Below are positions 45,259-56,603 of a stretch of DNA of 64,000 nucleotides, piece after piece. Source of the DNA: Musa acuminata AAA Group. Its lineage: Eukaryota > Streptophyta > Magnoliopsida > Zingiberales > Musaceae. Location of the stretch: positions 17,058,501-17,122,500 of the forward strand of contig NC_088355.1 of NCBI RefSeq assembly GCF_036884655.1, given 5' to 3'. Below the pieces are notes generated by a model. It made no database searches. It was given only the letters and a program-made list of their open reading frames with translations, and was not told the origin of the DNA. The first letter of the stretch is position 1; the number at the start of each line of letters is the position of its first letter. A program made the position numbers and the translations under genes.

Positions 45259-46317
45259 TGTTGGGAAATCTTGGGGGCGACATCAGATGCGCAGCGGAAG
45301 AGCAAGAAAACAAAATCCCTGATTCCCAAAGAGATGTTCGTCGTCATGCGAATATTGGTGCATAAAATCTGCGAAATTGAAAATACAACGTATAGAGTAG
45401 ATTGTGTTACCTAAGGAGATCGTATATCCCTGTTTCCTTGCAGATCTTTAGGAGAGGGTGAAGAAGGTCAAGCGTCCTCCTCTCTAGCGGTGATCCACAC
45501 AGTAGGGCTACGACGACGCTCCTCAAAACTCTAAACCTGCTATGAGGTGGAGAGAGGAAGGAGAATAGGAGAGGCAAGCAAAGGTTCTAGCCTATGAGGC
45601 TCTGAATCCCTCCTATTTATAGAGGTCCCTTATCAAACCCTAATGGATCCTCCCCTAGTGGGTATTGGATCTGTATCAAATAATCCAAGCATTTTGGATT
45701 AGTGGATCTCTATCCAATAATCTCTCATGGGCTCTTATCCATGGGATCCAATAATTTAGGGGCTTATTGGATATCTAATAAGACAAGGGCTCCGTCGGAT
45801 ATCTCATATCCGAACCTGTACTCATCGCAATGCCTATCATATGTGTGTGACCCTCTAGGCCTAATATCGAGCTGGCCGTGAGTCATACCTGTCAGAACTC
45901 CTTCTAACTTAGTGAATTATTATCTCTGTAATAATTCACTCGACTCATCGACTACGGGCGTACTAGGTAACTATGTCGTAGTCCCCAGATGATATAGGGG
46001 AATCCAATCCATTTGACCTGTCTGTCCTCGGTTACCGTATATCTATAGTCCCTCATCCATCTAATATCCTAGAGACCGTATATCGAGCATGGTGTTGTCA
46101 GACCCATATGGTTTCTACTCGAGTCTCGCTCTAATCAGATTCTCCCGGAGAACTCTTTTCTCTCAACCCGAATGACCCTGGCCAGGGATTTGTTTGAGCA
46201 AGAACACATGGGATATTCCTCTCATGATGCTGAGAGTGGATGATCCTCTATCGACACTCAATAGCCCATGTAAGGTCGACTATCACTCCCAATAACCAGT
46301 TGTGCTAGATTTGGGAC
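45259..46317 (-). repeat. Angela-2 3' LTR, distal part
   Basis: 1059 bp, matching 62350-63414. A TATA box complement (TATTTATA) is at 45614-45621. Ends in GGGAC, the target site of SIRE-B; the LTR resumes at 56070. Confidence 0.88.
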
Positions 46318-46454
46318 TATTAGGATCGAGAGCACTAAGAGGGGGGGGTGAATTAGTGCAGCGGAAATCTTTCAGCGATTAAAAACGAAAGCTGCGTTCG
46401 TTTGATGAAACTATTTTGATGCAAAAGCCGATTCTAAGAATACTTATGATTAAG

Positions 46455-46840
46455 TGCAGTTTACGTCTAAACACAGTTTGCGTCTAAGCGCAGTTTACAT
46501 AATTTGCGTCTAAATGTAGTTTGCGTCTAAATGCAGATTGCGTCTAAGCGCAGTTTGCATCTAAGCGCAGTTTGCGTCTAAGATCATATTGCGTCTAAGC
46601 GCAATGCAATTTGCGTCTAAACGCAGATTGCGTCTAAGCGCAGTTTGCGTCTAAGCGTAGTTTGCGTCTAAGATCAGATTGCGTCTAAGCGCAGTGTAGT
46701 TTGCGTCTAAATGCAGTTTTACGTCTAAACACAGTTTTACGTCTAAACGTAGTTTTACGTCTAAACGTAGTTTACGTCTAAACGCAGTTTTATGTCTAAA
46801 CGTAGTTTTGCGTTTAAAAGTAGTTTACGTCTAAAACACA
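46455..46840. repeat. 17-bp array in the SIRE-B 3' LTR
   Basis: About 20 degenerate copies of CAGTTTGCGTCTAAGCG, with variants in which GCG becomes ACG and AAGCG becomes AAACG. It lies about 0.7 kb downstream of the TATA box in element direction, so it is in the transcribed part of the LTR. Confidence 0.9.
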
Positions 46841-47495
46841 GTTTTAAAGGGATCTGAACTTAGAAACTTCGTTTGTAAAAGCGCAGAAGACAGTTTTGCA
46901 GAATCAAAACGTAAACGTAAACTGTAATGTATGAAAACACCGATTTACATCTGAATACAGATTCGGAAAGATCAGCACTTAGAAACATGTTCGTAAAAGT
47001 GCATAAGACAGTTTTGCAGAATCAAAACGTAAACGTAAACTGTAATGTATGAAAACATCGATTTACGTCTGAATGCAGATTCGGAAAGATAAGCACTTAG
47101 AAACTTGTTCATAAAGGCGTAGAGAGCAGTAGCTATGTAGGAGGTTTGCAGTAATGATAAAGTGCTCAAAATAAACGCAAACCAGAGATTTAGAGTGGTT
47201 CGGTCAGTCTTGACCTACTCCACTTTTGGCTTCCTCCACCGACAAGGTCATCGACGTCAACTAGAGGCCTTCCTTCAATAGGCGAAGGCCAACTGCCCTT
47301 TTACAGATTCACTCCTTTTGATGGGCTCAGGAGACAACCCTTACAGGACCTTTCTCTCCTCTCTTTACAACTCAAGACTTGAAGAACAGAAAGAGGAGAA
47401 CTTTAGGACTTTACACAAATTTGAGCTCTTAGAATCACAGAAAAGATCAAGAATTTGGTGTAGGTCTGTATCTTTTCGGTGCTGAATGGGTGGGG

Positions 47496-47503
47496 TATTT
47501 ATA
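47496..47503 (-). promoter_or_regulatory. TATA box of the SIRE-B 3' LTR
   Basis: TATAAATA on the minus strand, within GGGCCTATAAATACCCCACC. The dyad array ends about 60 bases upstream. Confidence 0.65.
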
Positions 47504-47561
47504 GGCCCCAACCCAATTCAAATTTGGAGCTCAAAACGATCAAATCCCGGAATTCCGGGAC

Positions 47562-47925
47562 CAGGCGGTTGCACCTCCTGACTAGAGAGGTTGCACCGCC
47601 TGGCATAGCTCGAAGACTGAGCCCAGGCGGTTGCACCTCTGTGTCAGGGGCGGTTGCACCGCCTGAGTCTGGCTCGGAGACTGAGCCCCAGGCGGTGCCA
47701 CCTCTTGACTGAGGCGGTTGCACCTCTCTTCCAGAGCTCGAAGACCGAGCTCAGGCGGTGCCACCTCTCTGTCAGGGAGGTTGCACCGCCCAATCTATCT
47801 CGAAGACTGAGCTCTGGCGGTGCCACCTCCTGGTTGGGGCGGTTGCACCGCCCAATCTCGCTGGGAGACTTAGCCCAGGCGGTGCCACCTCCTGGCCTAG
47901 GCGGTTGCACCTCCTGATGCAATCA
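47562..47925. repeat. Dyad-symmetric GC-rich array in the SIRE-B 3' LTR U3
   Basis: About a dozen GGCGGTTGCACCGCC / GGCGGTGCCACCTCC-type elements, in pairs, separated by CTCGAAGACTGAGCC-type spacers. The composite unit is about 62 bases. Arms GGCGGT and ACCGCC are perfect complements. Confidence 0.88.
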
Positions 47926-48443
47926 AGGTCCGAATGGTTAGCTCCATTCGGCCCAATTTCAATCTTTCAGGGGCCCAATTGCCCCAAGATTAAGCTAATG
48001 GGATCACCTCCCATTTTCCACCTTAATCAATGTGCTAACTACGATTAGATCTAAGACAATTTCTGCATCTTTGCTTCGGTGCATCAATCGCTTCTTCTGG
48101 CGAGTTTCCGGGGAACTTCCGTCGATCATCCGATGAACCCTCGGTGATGCTCCTGCGGACTTCCGGCAAACTCCTTGGACTTTGCGACGATCCACTTGGC
48201 GAGTTCCGACGAGCTTCGCTTGGCAAGCTTCTGGACTTCTCGGATCTGTTCTCGTAGAACCTCTGACGACCGTCCGAACTTCCGTCGAACTCTCGAACTC
48301 CCAACGTGATCATGAACTTGACTCCGGCGCAACTCCTGCTGCTTGTCTAACTTTTATCGTAGTTAATCCTGCACACTTATCTCAACACATAGATTAGACA
48401 ACAAATGACAATTGACTTCATCATCAAAATCCGAGATTCAACA

Positions 48444-49286
48444 ATCTCCCCCTTTTTGATGATGACAATCAATTGATAATGGAGTTATCCTTAACTCCCC
48501 CTGTCTATATACCATAGTTGAGATAAGTCAACCTTGAATTCAAGACCTAAGAATTCAAGTGACGTATTGATAAGTTAGATCAGTTAAACTTATCAATACT
48601 CCCATCATGATACTCATCATGATGTATCTCTTCAAAGATGATGTCAAGGCTTGACATACATCATCAAGTTTGTATGATTGTGTTTGTAACTATTCATCAT
48701 GTAGTTTAAACATTATCATATAAAGCTGTGAAGCACTATTACATGATGCACACATTTGAAATATTCTAGCAAGTTTTGCATTTTCTTCACATGATAAGAT
48801 ATCAACTCAGGGCATAATGCAAACTTTAGCACATGTTCATATATCTCTTGGTGATGCAAGGATGGCATAATCATAGCAGTGTTTATAGCATCACTCATAG
48901 TATTTCTAATCATGGCAGTGTTTATCAATTCATATATCTCCCCCTTTGTCATCAACAAAAAGCATAGTAATTATGATACCAGGAAAATAATAATAGCAAG
49001 CTTATAGAGGAATTTTACATAGATTGCTTTAAATACATCTTCCCCTTTTTGTTATAATCCATTGTCTATGTAAAGATTTTGCAGGATGGAATACATACAC
49101 ATGAATCACTTCATCAAATCTATTTCAGAAACTTATTTTTCATGAAAGTGTACGAGAAAATCTGTTTTATAGCATTCAAATAAATTCGGACAAGATTTTG
49201 TTGTAGATTTTCACATATAATCATGGAAACATGACAATCAAGTGATTTGATCATTCAATATAGTTCGAAAAATAATTTTAACAAAT
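48444..49286 (-). other. SIRE-B 3' noncoding interior and polypurine tract
   Basis: AT-rich, no open frame of note. The tract AAAAAGGGGGAGAT (complement of 48444-48457) abuts the LTR. Confidence 0.8.
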
Positions 49287-52200
49287 TTATCTATTCGGAC
49301 ACATCAACATTCCTAATTCTCTTCGAATGAAATCAAATTGTTCTTCACTTAGAGGTTTTGTAAAAATGTCAGCTAGTTGATGTTTAGTATCAATGAACTC
49401 TATGGTTATGTCATGATTAGTGACATGATCTCGTATAAAGTGATGTCTAATATCAATATGTTTTGTTCTTGAGTGTTGTATAGGATTCTTAGTTAAGCAT
49501 ATTGCACTCGTGTTATCACATTTAATGGGAATATCTTTAAGATTAACTTTGTAATCTTCTAAAGTGTTTTTCATCCATACAACTTGTGCACAGCTTGCAC
49601 TTGCTGCAATATATTCAGCTTCGATTGTTGATAGAGCAACCGAGCTTTGTTTCTTAGATGACCAGGAAACAAGGGCATGTCCTAAAAATTGACATGATCC
49701 TGATGTGCTTTTTCTATCTAGTCTACAGCCAGCGAAGTCCGCATCAGCATAAGCTGTTAACTCAAAATTTTCTGATTTTGGGTACCATAATCCTAGATTT
49801 GTGGTTCTATTAAGATATCTAAGTATTCTTTTAACTGTTTTGAGATGAGATATCTTAGGGTTTGATTGAAATCTAGCACAAAGTCCTACACTGAACATGA
49901 TGTCTGGTCTGGTGGCAGTGAGGTAAAGTAAACTTCCTATCATACCCCTATAAGTTTTTTTATCAAAGCTTTCTCCACTTTCATCAATTTCTAACTTAGT
50001 GGAGGTGCTCATAGGAGTGTTACTAGCCTTTGAGTTGTTCATATTAAACCTTTTTAATAAATTCATGGCATATTTAGTTTGACAAATAAAGATGCCATTG
50101 CTTAGTTGTTTGATTTGTAAACCTAAGAAGAATGTTAATTCTCCCATTAAGCTCATTTCGAATTCAAGACTCATAGTTTTAGCAAAAGATTCATAAAGAG
50201 ATTCATTTGTAGAGCTAAAGATAATATCATCAACATAAATCTGAACAATGAGAAAATTATTTTCAAAATTCTTGATAAACAATGTAGTATCAACCTTGCC
50301 TTTTGTAAAGTTATTTTTGATAAGAAAATAACTAAGTCTCTCATACCAAGCCCTTGGGGCTTGTTTTAAACCATAGAGAGCTTTAGTTAATCTAAACACA
50401 TGATTAGGGAGGCTATTATTTTCAAATCCAGGAGGTTGTTCAACATAAACTTCTTCGGAAATAAAGCCATTTAGAAAAGCGCTTTTAACATCCATTTGAA
50501 ATAACTTAAAATTATTACTACTAGCGTAGGCAAGGAGCATCCTTATGGCTTCCAATCGAGCCACAGGTGCGAAGGTTTCTTCGTAATCGATACCTTCTTC
50601 TTGGTAGAAACCTTTGGCCACTAATCTAGCCTTGTTTCTAACCATGATACCATTTTCATCTTGCTTGTTTCTGAAAACCCATTTAGTACCAATAACTAAA
50701 TGGTCATTTGGCCTAGAAACAAGCTTCCACACCTCATTTCTCTCAAATTGATTCAATTCATCTTGCATTGCGATAATCCATGAATCATCTTTCATGGCTT
50801 CGTCAACGCATTTGGGTTCAATTTGGGAGAGAAAGGCGGCGTTTGCACAAAACGTTTTAAGAGAAGATCGTGTTTGAACCCCCTTTGACGTGTCTCCTAA
50901 GATTAGCTCCTTGGGATGAGCATCTACATACTTCCAATCCTTGGGTAAGGATATTTCGGGAGTGGATGCATCCAAGTTGCTAGTTGGAGAAGGGGTTTCA
51001 TTTAAATTCAAGGAATCAAAATTAACATCTTCGTCAAGATCATTTTTCGTGATTTCGGAAATCTCATTGAAAACAACATGAATGGATTCTTCGATAATTA
51101 AAGTTCTTTTATTGAAGATACGAAAGGCTTTAGAAACAGTAGAATAACCAAGAAAGATTCCTTCATCGAATTTAGCATCAAATTTTCCTAAGTTGTCCTT
51201 TTCATTTAAGATAAAACACTTACACCCAAAGACTTTAAAATATGAAACATTGGGTTTTTTATTGTTCCATAACTCATAGGGAGTTTTGGTTAGTAGAGGT
51301 CTTACTAGAACTCTATTCAAAATGTAGCATGCAGTATTTACGGCTTCGGCCCAAAAATATTTGAGTAGGTTGTGTTCATTCAACATGGTTCTTGCCATTT
51401 CTTGTAAATTTTGATTTTTTCTTTCTACAACTCCATTTTGTTGAGGATTTCTAGGAGTAGAGAAATTATGGTTGTATCCATTGAGTTCACAAAATTCCTG
51501 GAAATCATGGTTTTGAAATTCACCACAATGATCACTTCTAATTGATGAAATCATAGACCCTTTCTCATTCTGAACAAGTTTGCAAAACTTGGTAAAAGAT
51601 CTAAGGCACTCACTTTTCTGTTTTAAGAAGTAAGTCCATGTGTATCTGCTATAGTCATCCACGATGACGAAAGCGTATTTGCTACCTCCTAGGCTTGATG
51701 TGGAGATTGGTCCGAACAAGTCCATATGGATCAATTGTAAGGACCTAGAGGTGCTTATTTGATTTTTAGATTTGAAGCTACTCTTAATTTGTTTACCTAA
51801 TTGGCAAGCATCACATACATTATCTTTGATGAACTTGATATGAGGAATTCCTCTTACAAGTTCTTTGGATGATATTTGAGTGATTAGTTTCATGCTAGCA
51901 TGACCTAATCTTCTATGCCATATCCAAGCATCCTCATTCAAAGCAGAAAAACACATTTCATTACACAAATCATTGATGTCAATAGTGTATACGTTATTTT
52001 GTTTCAATGCAATCATAGATATATTTTTGTGTGATTTTTCAATGATGCAAGCATTAGATTCAAATCTTATAATATATCCTTTATCACATAATTGACTAAT
52101 GCTCAAGAGGTTATGTTTTAAACCATCAACTAGCAAAACATCTTCAATAGAGAAGTTGGATTTGTTACCTATGGTTCCTTTGCCAATGATTTTACCCTTA

Positions 52201-52337
52201 TTGTTGTCTCCGAAGGTGACATATCCTTCGTCTATGCTAGTGAGCTTAGAGAATTGAGATGGATCTCCGGTCATATGCCTTGAGCATCCACTATCAAGGT
52301 ACCATCTCTTGCTCCTAGCTTGCGAAGGTTTAGTTTT
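49287..52337 (-). CDS. SIRE-B pol (protease, integrase, reverse transcriptase, RNase H)
   Basis: About 1,016 codons uninterrupted after the TAG at 52338-52340. It opens with protease text containing the catalytic motif [13 protein letters not shown]. Then follow the HHCC integrase finger ([10 protein letters not shown] ... CDACQLGKQ), the integrase core ([42 protein letters not shown]) and reverse transcriptase ([39 protein letters not shown], and the catalytic YVDDIIFSS). RNase H comes last ([48 protein letters not shown]), ending at [12 protein letters not shown]. In the core, RSDHCGEF has Cys where the family usually has Gly, which may weaken it. The protein would make and insert element cDNA. 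Whether it is translated depends on the upstream TAG: nonsense mutation or readthrough. Confidence 0.9.
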   Translation of the reverse strand, partial: KTKPSQARSKRWYLDSGCSRHMTGDPSQFSKLTSIDEGYVTFGDNNKGKIIGKGTIGNKSNFSIEDVLLVDGLKHNLLSISQLCDKGYIIRFESNACIIEKSHKNISMIALKQNNVYTIDINDLCNEMCFSALNEDAWIWHRRLGHASMKLITQISSKELVRGIPHIKFIKDNVCDACQLGKQIKSSFKSKNQISTSRSLQLIHMDLFGPISTSSLGGSKYAFVIVDDYSRYTWTYFLKQKSECLRSFTKFCKLVQNEKGSMISSIRSDHCGEFQNHDFQEFCELNGYNHNFSTPRNPQQNGVVERKNQNLQEMARTMLNEHNLLKYFWAEAVNTACYILNRVLVRPLLTKTPYELWNNKKPNVSYFKVFGCKCFILNEKDNLGKFDAKFDEGIFLGYSTVSKAFRIFNKRTLIIEESIHVVFNEISEITKNDLDEDVNFDSLNLNETPSPTSNLDASTPEISLPKDWKYVDAHPKELILGDTSKGVQTRSSLKTFCANAAFLSQIEPKCVDEAMKDDSWIIAMQDELNQFERNEVWKLVSRPNDHLVIGTKWVFRNKQDENGIMVRNKARLVAKGFYQEEGIDYEETFAPVARLEAIRMLLAYASSNNFKLFQMDVKSAFLNGFISEEVYVEQPPGFENNSLPNHVFRLTKALYGLKQAPRAWYERLSYFLIKNNFTKGKVDTTLFIKNFENNFLIVQIYVDDIIFSSTNESLYESFAKTMSLEFEMSLMGELTFFLGLQIKQLSNGIFICQTKYAMNLLKRFNMNNSKASNTPMSTSTKLEIDESGESFDKKTYRGMIGSLLYLTATRPDIMFSVGLCARFQSNPKISHLKTVKRILRYLNRTTNLGLWYPKSENFELTAYADADFAGCRLDRKSTSGSCQFLGHALVSWSSKKQSSVALSTIEAEYIAASASCAQVVWMKNTLEDYKVNLKDIPIKCDNTSAICLTKNPIQHSRTKHIDIRHHFIRDHVTNHDITIEFIDTKHQLADIFTKPLSEEQFDFIRRELGMLMCPNR

Positions 52338-53922
52338 CTACAAGAAAGGATGATGTTTAGGTACCCATTTGCTTTTGGGTGACTCATAAATAGATTTACA
52401 TTTCTTATCATGTTGCATAGAATTTGTCATGGTTCCTTTAGGAACCCAAATCAATTTGTTTGGACTTATTTTCTTGAATGGACAACAATGTGTCTTGTGT
52501 CCAAATTTACAACAGAAGTTACATTTGTCTTGATGTCGAATATGTAAGATGGAGCCTTTTATGAAGGTGGTTGGATTTTGGTGAGGACTTCTCACGAATC
52601 CAATTCCACTTCTTTTGGGAACGTGACCCTTGTTTGTAAGGATCATGTTCAATGACTTGCTACCAACCTCGAATTTCTTCAAAGTGTCCTTAAGTAGCAA
52701 GTTTTCTTTTTGGAGAGTTTCTAGATCATGGAATTTTATGCATGGGCTTAAACTATCATGATGTTCAGCATTTAACTTATCGAAATTACAAATAAGATTA
52801 TCATACTCCTTTTTTAGCAATTTGTATTTACTACTGATAGTCTTACACTCATCAAACAATTCATGGAAAGCATTTAATAATTCATCGAATGATAAATCTG
52901 CATCTATTGAATTTGTTACCTCATCTTCGATGGCCATTAAGGCGTAATGAGCAACTTGCTCGGTGTTGGACTCCTCTTCTTCGGATGCGCTCGAGTCATC
53001 CCATGTTGCTTGAAGCGCCTTCTTCTTTGATGTTCTCCTTTTGACTTGGGGACAATCACTCTTGTAGTGTCCCGGCTTTTTGCATTCATAGCAGATTACT
53101 TGATCCTTCTTAGGTTCAAGTTTATTTTTTGCATCATTCTTAAACTTGTTTCTTTTAAAGAACTTTTTAAACTTTCTTGTTAGAAGTGCCAAGTCATCAT
53201 CACAGTCCTCATCACTTGAGTTTTCTCTCAAGTGGCATTCAGAAGTTTTGACTGCCATATCCTTCCTATTCTTTGGAAGGATGTCTTCTTGCTCTTCATG
53301 AGCTTTACAAGTCATTTCGTAGGTTATTAATGACCCGATTAGTTCTTCAAGAGGTAAATTTCGCAGATCTTTTGCCTCTTGAATAGCAGTGACTTTAGGA
53401 TCCCAACTCTTAGGAAGGGATCTTAGTATCTTATTAACAAGCTCAAAAATCAGAAAAGCTCTTTCCGAGTCCTTTTAGACCGTTGACGACATCCGTGAAA
53501 CGGGTAAACATGTCGCCAATGGTTTCACTCGATTTCATCCGGAAAAGTTCGAAAGAATGTAACAGCAAATTGATTTTTGACTCTTTTACTCTACTTGTGC
53601 CTTCATGGGTCACTTCGAGTGTGTGCCAAATATCATATGCAGTTTCACAAGTTGAAACACGGTTAAACTCGTTTTTATCAAGTGCACAAAATAAGGCATT
53701 CATAGCCTTTGCATCAACAGCGAAAGCCTTCTTCTCCAAATCATTCCAATCGATCATTGGAAGAGAAGACTTCGAAAATCCGTTTTCGACAAGATTCCAC
53801 AGTTCAAAATCCATAGAAATAAGAAAGATCCTCATTTGGGTCTTCCAGTAGGTGTAGTCCGTCCCACTGAACATGGGTGGACTCGTAATAGAATGCCCCT
53901 CTTGGTTTCCGGCGTATGCCAT
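52338..53922 (-). pseudogene. SIRE-B gag, one frameshift
   Basis: Starts at ATG 53920-53922 (MAYAGNQEGHSITSPPMF). The capsid region runs to GLKGLGKSFSDF, where a five-T run (complement of 53445-53449; four in three other SIRE gag copies here) shifts frame into a stop at 53443. In the next frame the reading continues without other damage: LVNKILRSLPKSW, EELIGSLITYEMTC, the nucleocapsid knuckle CYECKKPGHYKSDC (about 53065-53105), an acidic EEEESNTEQVAHYALMAI stretch, a second Cys-rich CNFCCKFGHKTHC motif, and HHPFL followed by TAG (52338-52340). Protease follows in the same frame as this second half. A sequencing error in the T run is possible, in which case gag would be intact. Confidence 0.85.
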
Positions 53923-53958
53923 TTCTCTTGGGTTTTAATCCGTTAGAGAGTTAACCTT

Positions 53959-53970
53959 GCTCTGATACCA
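53959..53970 (-). other. SIRE-B primer-binding site
   Basis: TGGTATCAGAGC on the minus strand, complementary to initiator methionine tRNA 3' end, two bases inside the 5' LTR. Confidence 0.85.
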
Positions 53971-54108
53971 ATTGTTAGGATCGAGAGCACTAAGAGAGGG
54001 GGGTGAATTAGTGCAGCGGAAATCTTTCAGCGATTAAAAATGAAAGCTGCGTTCGTTTGATAAAACTATTTTGATGCAAAAGCCGATTCTAAGAATACTT
54101 ATGATTAA

Positions 54109-54470
54109 GTGCAGTTTATGTCTAAACACAGTTTGCGTCTAAGCGCAGTTTACACAGTTTGCGTCTAAATGTAGTTTGCGTCTAAATGCAGATTGCATCT
54201 AAGCGCAGTTTGCGTCTAAGCGCAGTGAAGTTTGCGTCTAAACGCAGATTGCGTCTAAGCGCAGTTTGCGTCTAAGCGCAGTTTGCGTCTAAGATCAGAT
54301 TGCGTCTAAGCGCAGTGCAGTTTGCGTCTAAACGTAGTTTTACGTCTAAACAAAGTTTTACGTCTAAACGTAGTTTTACGTCTAAACGTAGTTTGCGTCT
54401 AAATGCAATTTTACGTCTAAACGTAGTTTTGCGTTTAAAAGTAGTTTACGTCTAAAACACAGTTTTAAAG
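54109..54470. repeat. 17-bp array in the SIRE-B 5' LTR
   Basis: Same unit as 46455-46840 with fewer copies. Confidence 0.9.
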
Positions 54471-55182
54471 GGATCTGAACTTAGAAACTTCGTTCGTAAA
54501 AGCGCAGAAGACAGTTTTGCAGAATCAAAACGTAAACGTAAACTGTAATGTATGAAAACACCGATTTACGTCTGAATACAGATTCGGAAAGATCAACACT
54601 TAGAAACTTGTTCGTAAAAGCGCAGAAGACAGTTTTGCAGAATCAAAACGTAAACGTAAACTGTAATGTATGAAAACACCGATTTACGTCTGAATGCAGA
54701 TTCAGAAAGATCAGCACTTAGAAACTTGTTCGTAAAGGCACAGAGAGCAGTAGCTATGTAGGAGGTTTGTAGTAATGATAAAGTGCTCAAAATAAACGCA
54801 AACCAGAGATTTAGAGTGGTTCGGTCAGTCTTGACCTACTCCACTTTTGGCTTCCTCCACCGACGAGGTCACCGACGTCAACTAGAGGCCTTCCTTCAAT
54901 AGGCGAAGGCCAACTGCCCTTTTACAGATTCACTCCTTTTGATGGGCTCAGGAGACAACCCTTACATGACCTTTCTCTCCTCTCTTTACAACTCAAGACT
55001 TAAAGAACAGAAAGAGGAGAACTTTAGGACTTTACACAAATTTGAGCTTTTAGAATCACAGAAAAGATCAAGAATTCGGTGTAGGTCTGTATCTTTTTAG
55101 TGCTGAATGGGTGGGGTATTTATAGGTCCCAACCCAATTCAAATTTGGAGCTCAAAATGATCAAATCCCGGAATTCCGGGAC

Positions 55183-55546
55183 CAGGCGGTTGCACCTCCT
55201 GACTAGAGAGGTTGCACCGCCTGGCATAGCTCGAAGACTGAGCCCAGGCGGTTGCACCTCTGTGTCAGGGGCGGTTGCACCGCCTGAGTCTGGCTCGGAG
55301 ACTGAGCCCCAGGCGGTGCCACCTCTTGACTGAGGCGGTTGCACCTCTCTTCCAGAGCTCGAAGACCGAGCTCAGGCGGTGCCACCTCTCTGTCAGGGAG
55401 GTTGCACCGCCCAATCTATCTCGAAGACTGAGCTCTGGCGGTGCCACCTCCTGGTTGGGGCGGTTGCACCGCCCAATCTCGCTGGGAGACTTAGCCCAGG
55501 CGGTGCCACCTCCTGGCCTAGGCGGTTGCACCTCCTGATGCAATCA
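55183..55546. repeat. Dyad-symmetric array in the SIRE-B 5' LTR
   Basis: Appears base-for-base the same as 47562-47925 by eye. Confidence 0.88.
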
Positions 55547-56069
55547 AGGTCCGAATGGTTAGCTCCATTCGGCCCAATTTCAGTCTTTCAGGGGCCCAAT
55601 TGCCCCAAGATTAAGCTAATGGGATCACCTCCCATTTTCTAGCTTAATCAACGTGCTAACTACGATTAGATCTGAGACAATTTCTGCAGCTTTGCTTCGG
55701 TGCGTCTATCGCTTCTTCCGGCGAGTTTCCGGCGAACTTCCGTCGATCATCCAATGAACCCTCGGTGATGCTCCTGCGGACTTCCGGCAAATTCCTTGGA
55801 CTTTGCGACGATCCACTTGGCGAGTTCCGATGAGCTTCGCTTGGCAAGCTTCTGGACTTCTCAGATCTGTTCTCGCAGAACCTCCGACGACCGTCCGAAC
55901 TTCCGTCGAACTCTCGAACTCCCAACGTGATCATGAACTTGACTCCGGCGCAACTCCTGCTGCTTGTGTAACTTTTATCGTAGTTAATCCTGCACACTTA
56001 TCTCAACACATAGATTAGACAACAAATGACAATTGACTTCATTATCAAAATCCGAGATTCAACAGGGAC

Positions 56070-56589
56070 AGCCAAACCTATAAGTCTGGTATCAAAGAGT
56101 GGAGCACTCATACAGGACATCCTTGGTGTCTCAAGTCTAAGGACTAGATATACCACTAGGACTATGGAATCACTGTTTGACAATAAGGCATCATCAACCA
56201 TCCAGCATTCCGTAAGCGGATCAATCAGTGAACTCATTGTCCAATGAGCACTTGTATTGTATCCCTAGTGTCTCTACATGAGCAGCTATGAGACCAGCTA
56301 CATCCATCATATAGACGGGTATACAGCACACCAGTCTGTCCTGTTATCACGATGTCCCTCTCGAGTAACCTATGACCGGGATTATTTAAGATATGTGTTT
56401 AAAGGTGAATCGATCTCATTTTCGTGATCTCATCATGATCTGATTCCCGTTGCACAAATCCAAGGACATCACAATATATATGTGCATATATGCAATAGTT
56501 ATAAAGTGATATATTCTAAAATATAATAAGCAAAAAGATTCTGTATTAAGTCACACGTGCCATCACTCACGTGGCACCTATGACTAGCA
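56070..56589 (-). repeat. Angela-2 3' LTR, proximal part
   Basis: 520 bp matching 63420-63951. It begins directly after the second GGGAC and ends GACTAGCA. Together with 45259-46317 it makes a 1579-bp LTR. Confidence 0.88.
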
Positions 56590-56603
56590 ATCTCTCACTT
56601 GAC

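Larger units (their letters stand above)
46318..48443 (-). repeat. SIRE-B 3' LTR
   Basis: 2126 bp from TATTAGGATCGAG (TG altered to TA) to ATTCAACA. Holds the 17-bp array (46455-46840), TATA box (47496-47503), dyad array (47562-47925) and TTCCGACGA-type repeats (48070-48300). Confidence 0.92.
46318..56064 (-). mobile_element. SIRE-B, nearly intact SIRE-type Ty1/copia element
   Basis: 9.75 kb with LTRs of 2126 and 2092 bp that look almost identical. It is flanked by GGGAC (46313-46317 and 56065-56069). Order on the minus strand: 5' LTR, primer site TGGTATCAGAGC (complement of 53959-53970), gag, pol, 0.84 kb noncoding, purine tract AAAAAGGGGGAGAT, 3' LTR. Pol order protease-integrase-reverse transcriptase-RNase H is the copia order. 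No env-like frame follows. It is the most recent insertion visible in the window. Confidence 0.93.
53973..56064 (-). repeat. SIRE-B 5' LTR
   Basis: 2092 bp, TGTTAGGATCGAG ... ATTCAACA. 17-bp array at 54109-54470, TATA box 55117-55124, dyad array 55183-55546, TTCCGACGA-type repeats 55690-55930. It is 34 bp shorter than the 3' LTR, equal to two 17-bp units. Confidence 0.92.

Noticed and set aside
46455..46840. CRISPR-like look of the regularly repeated 17-mers
   Set aside because: There are no unique spacers, the units are head to tail, and the context is a eukaryotic LTR.
47479..48048. Several overlapping frames on both strands (also at 55100-55642)
   Set aside because: They are translations of the dyad array in the SIRE-B LTR and repeat identically in the second LTR.
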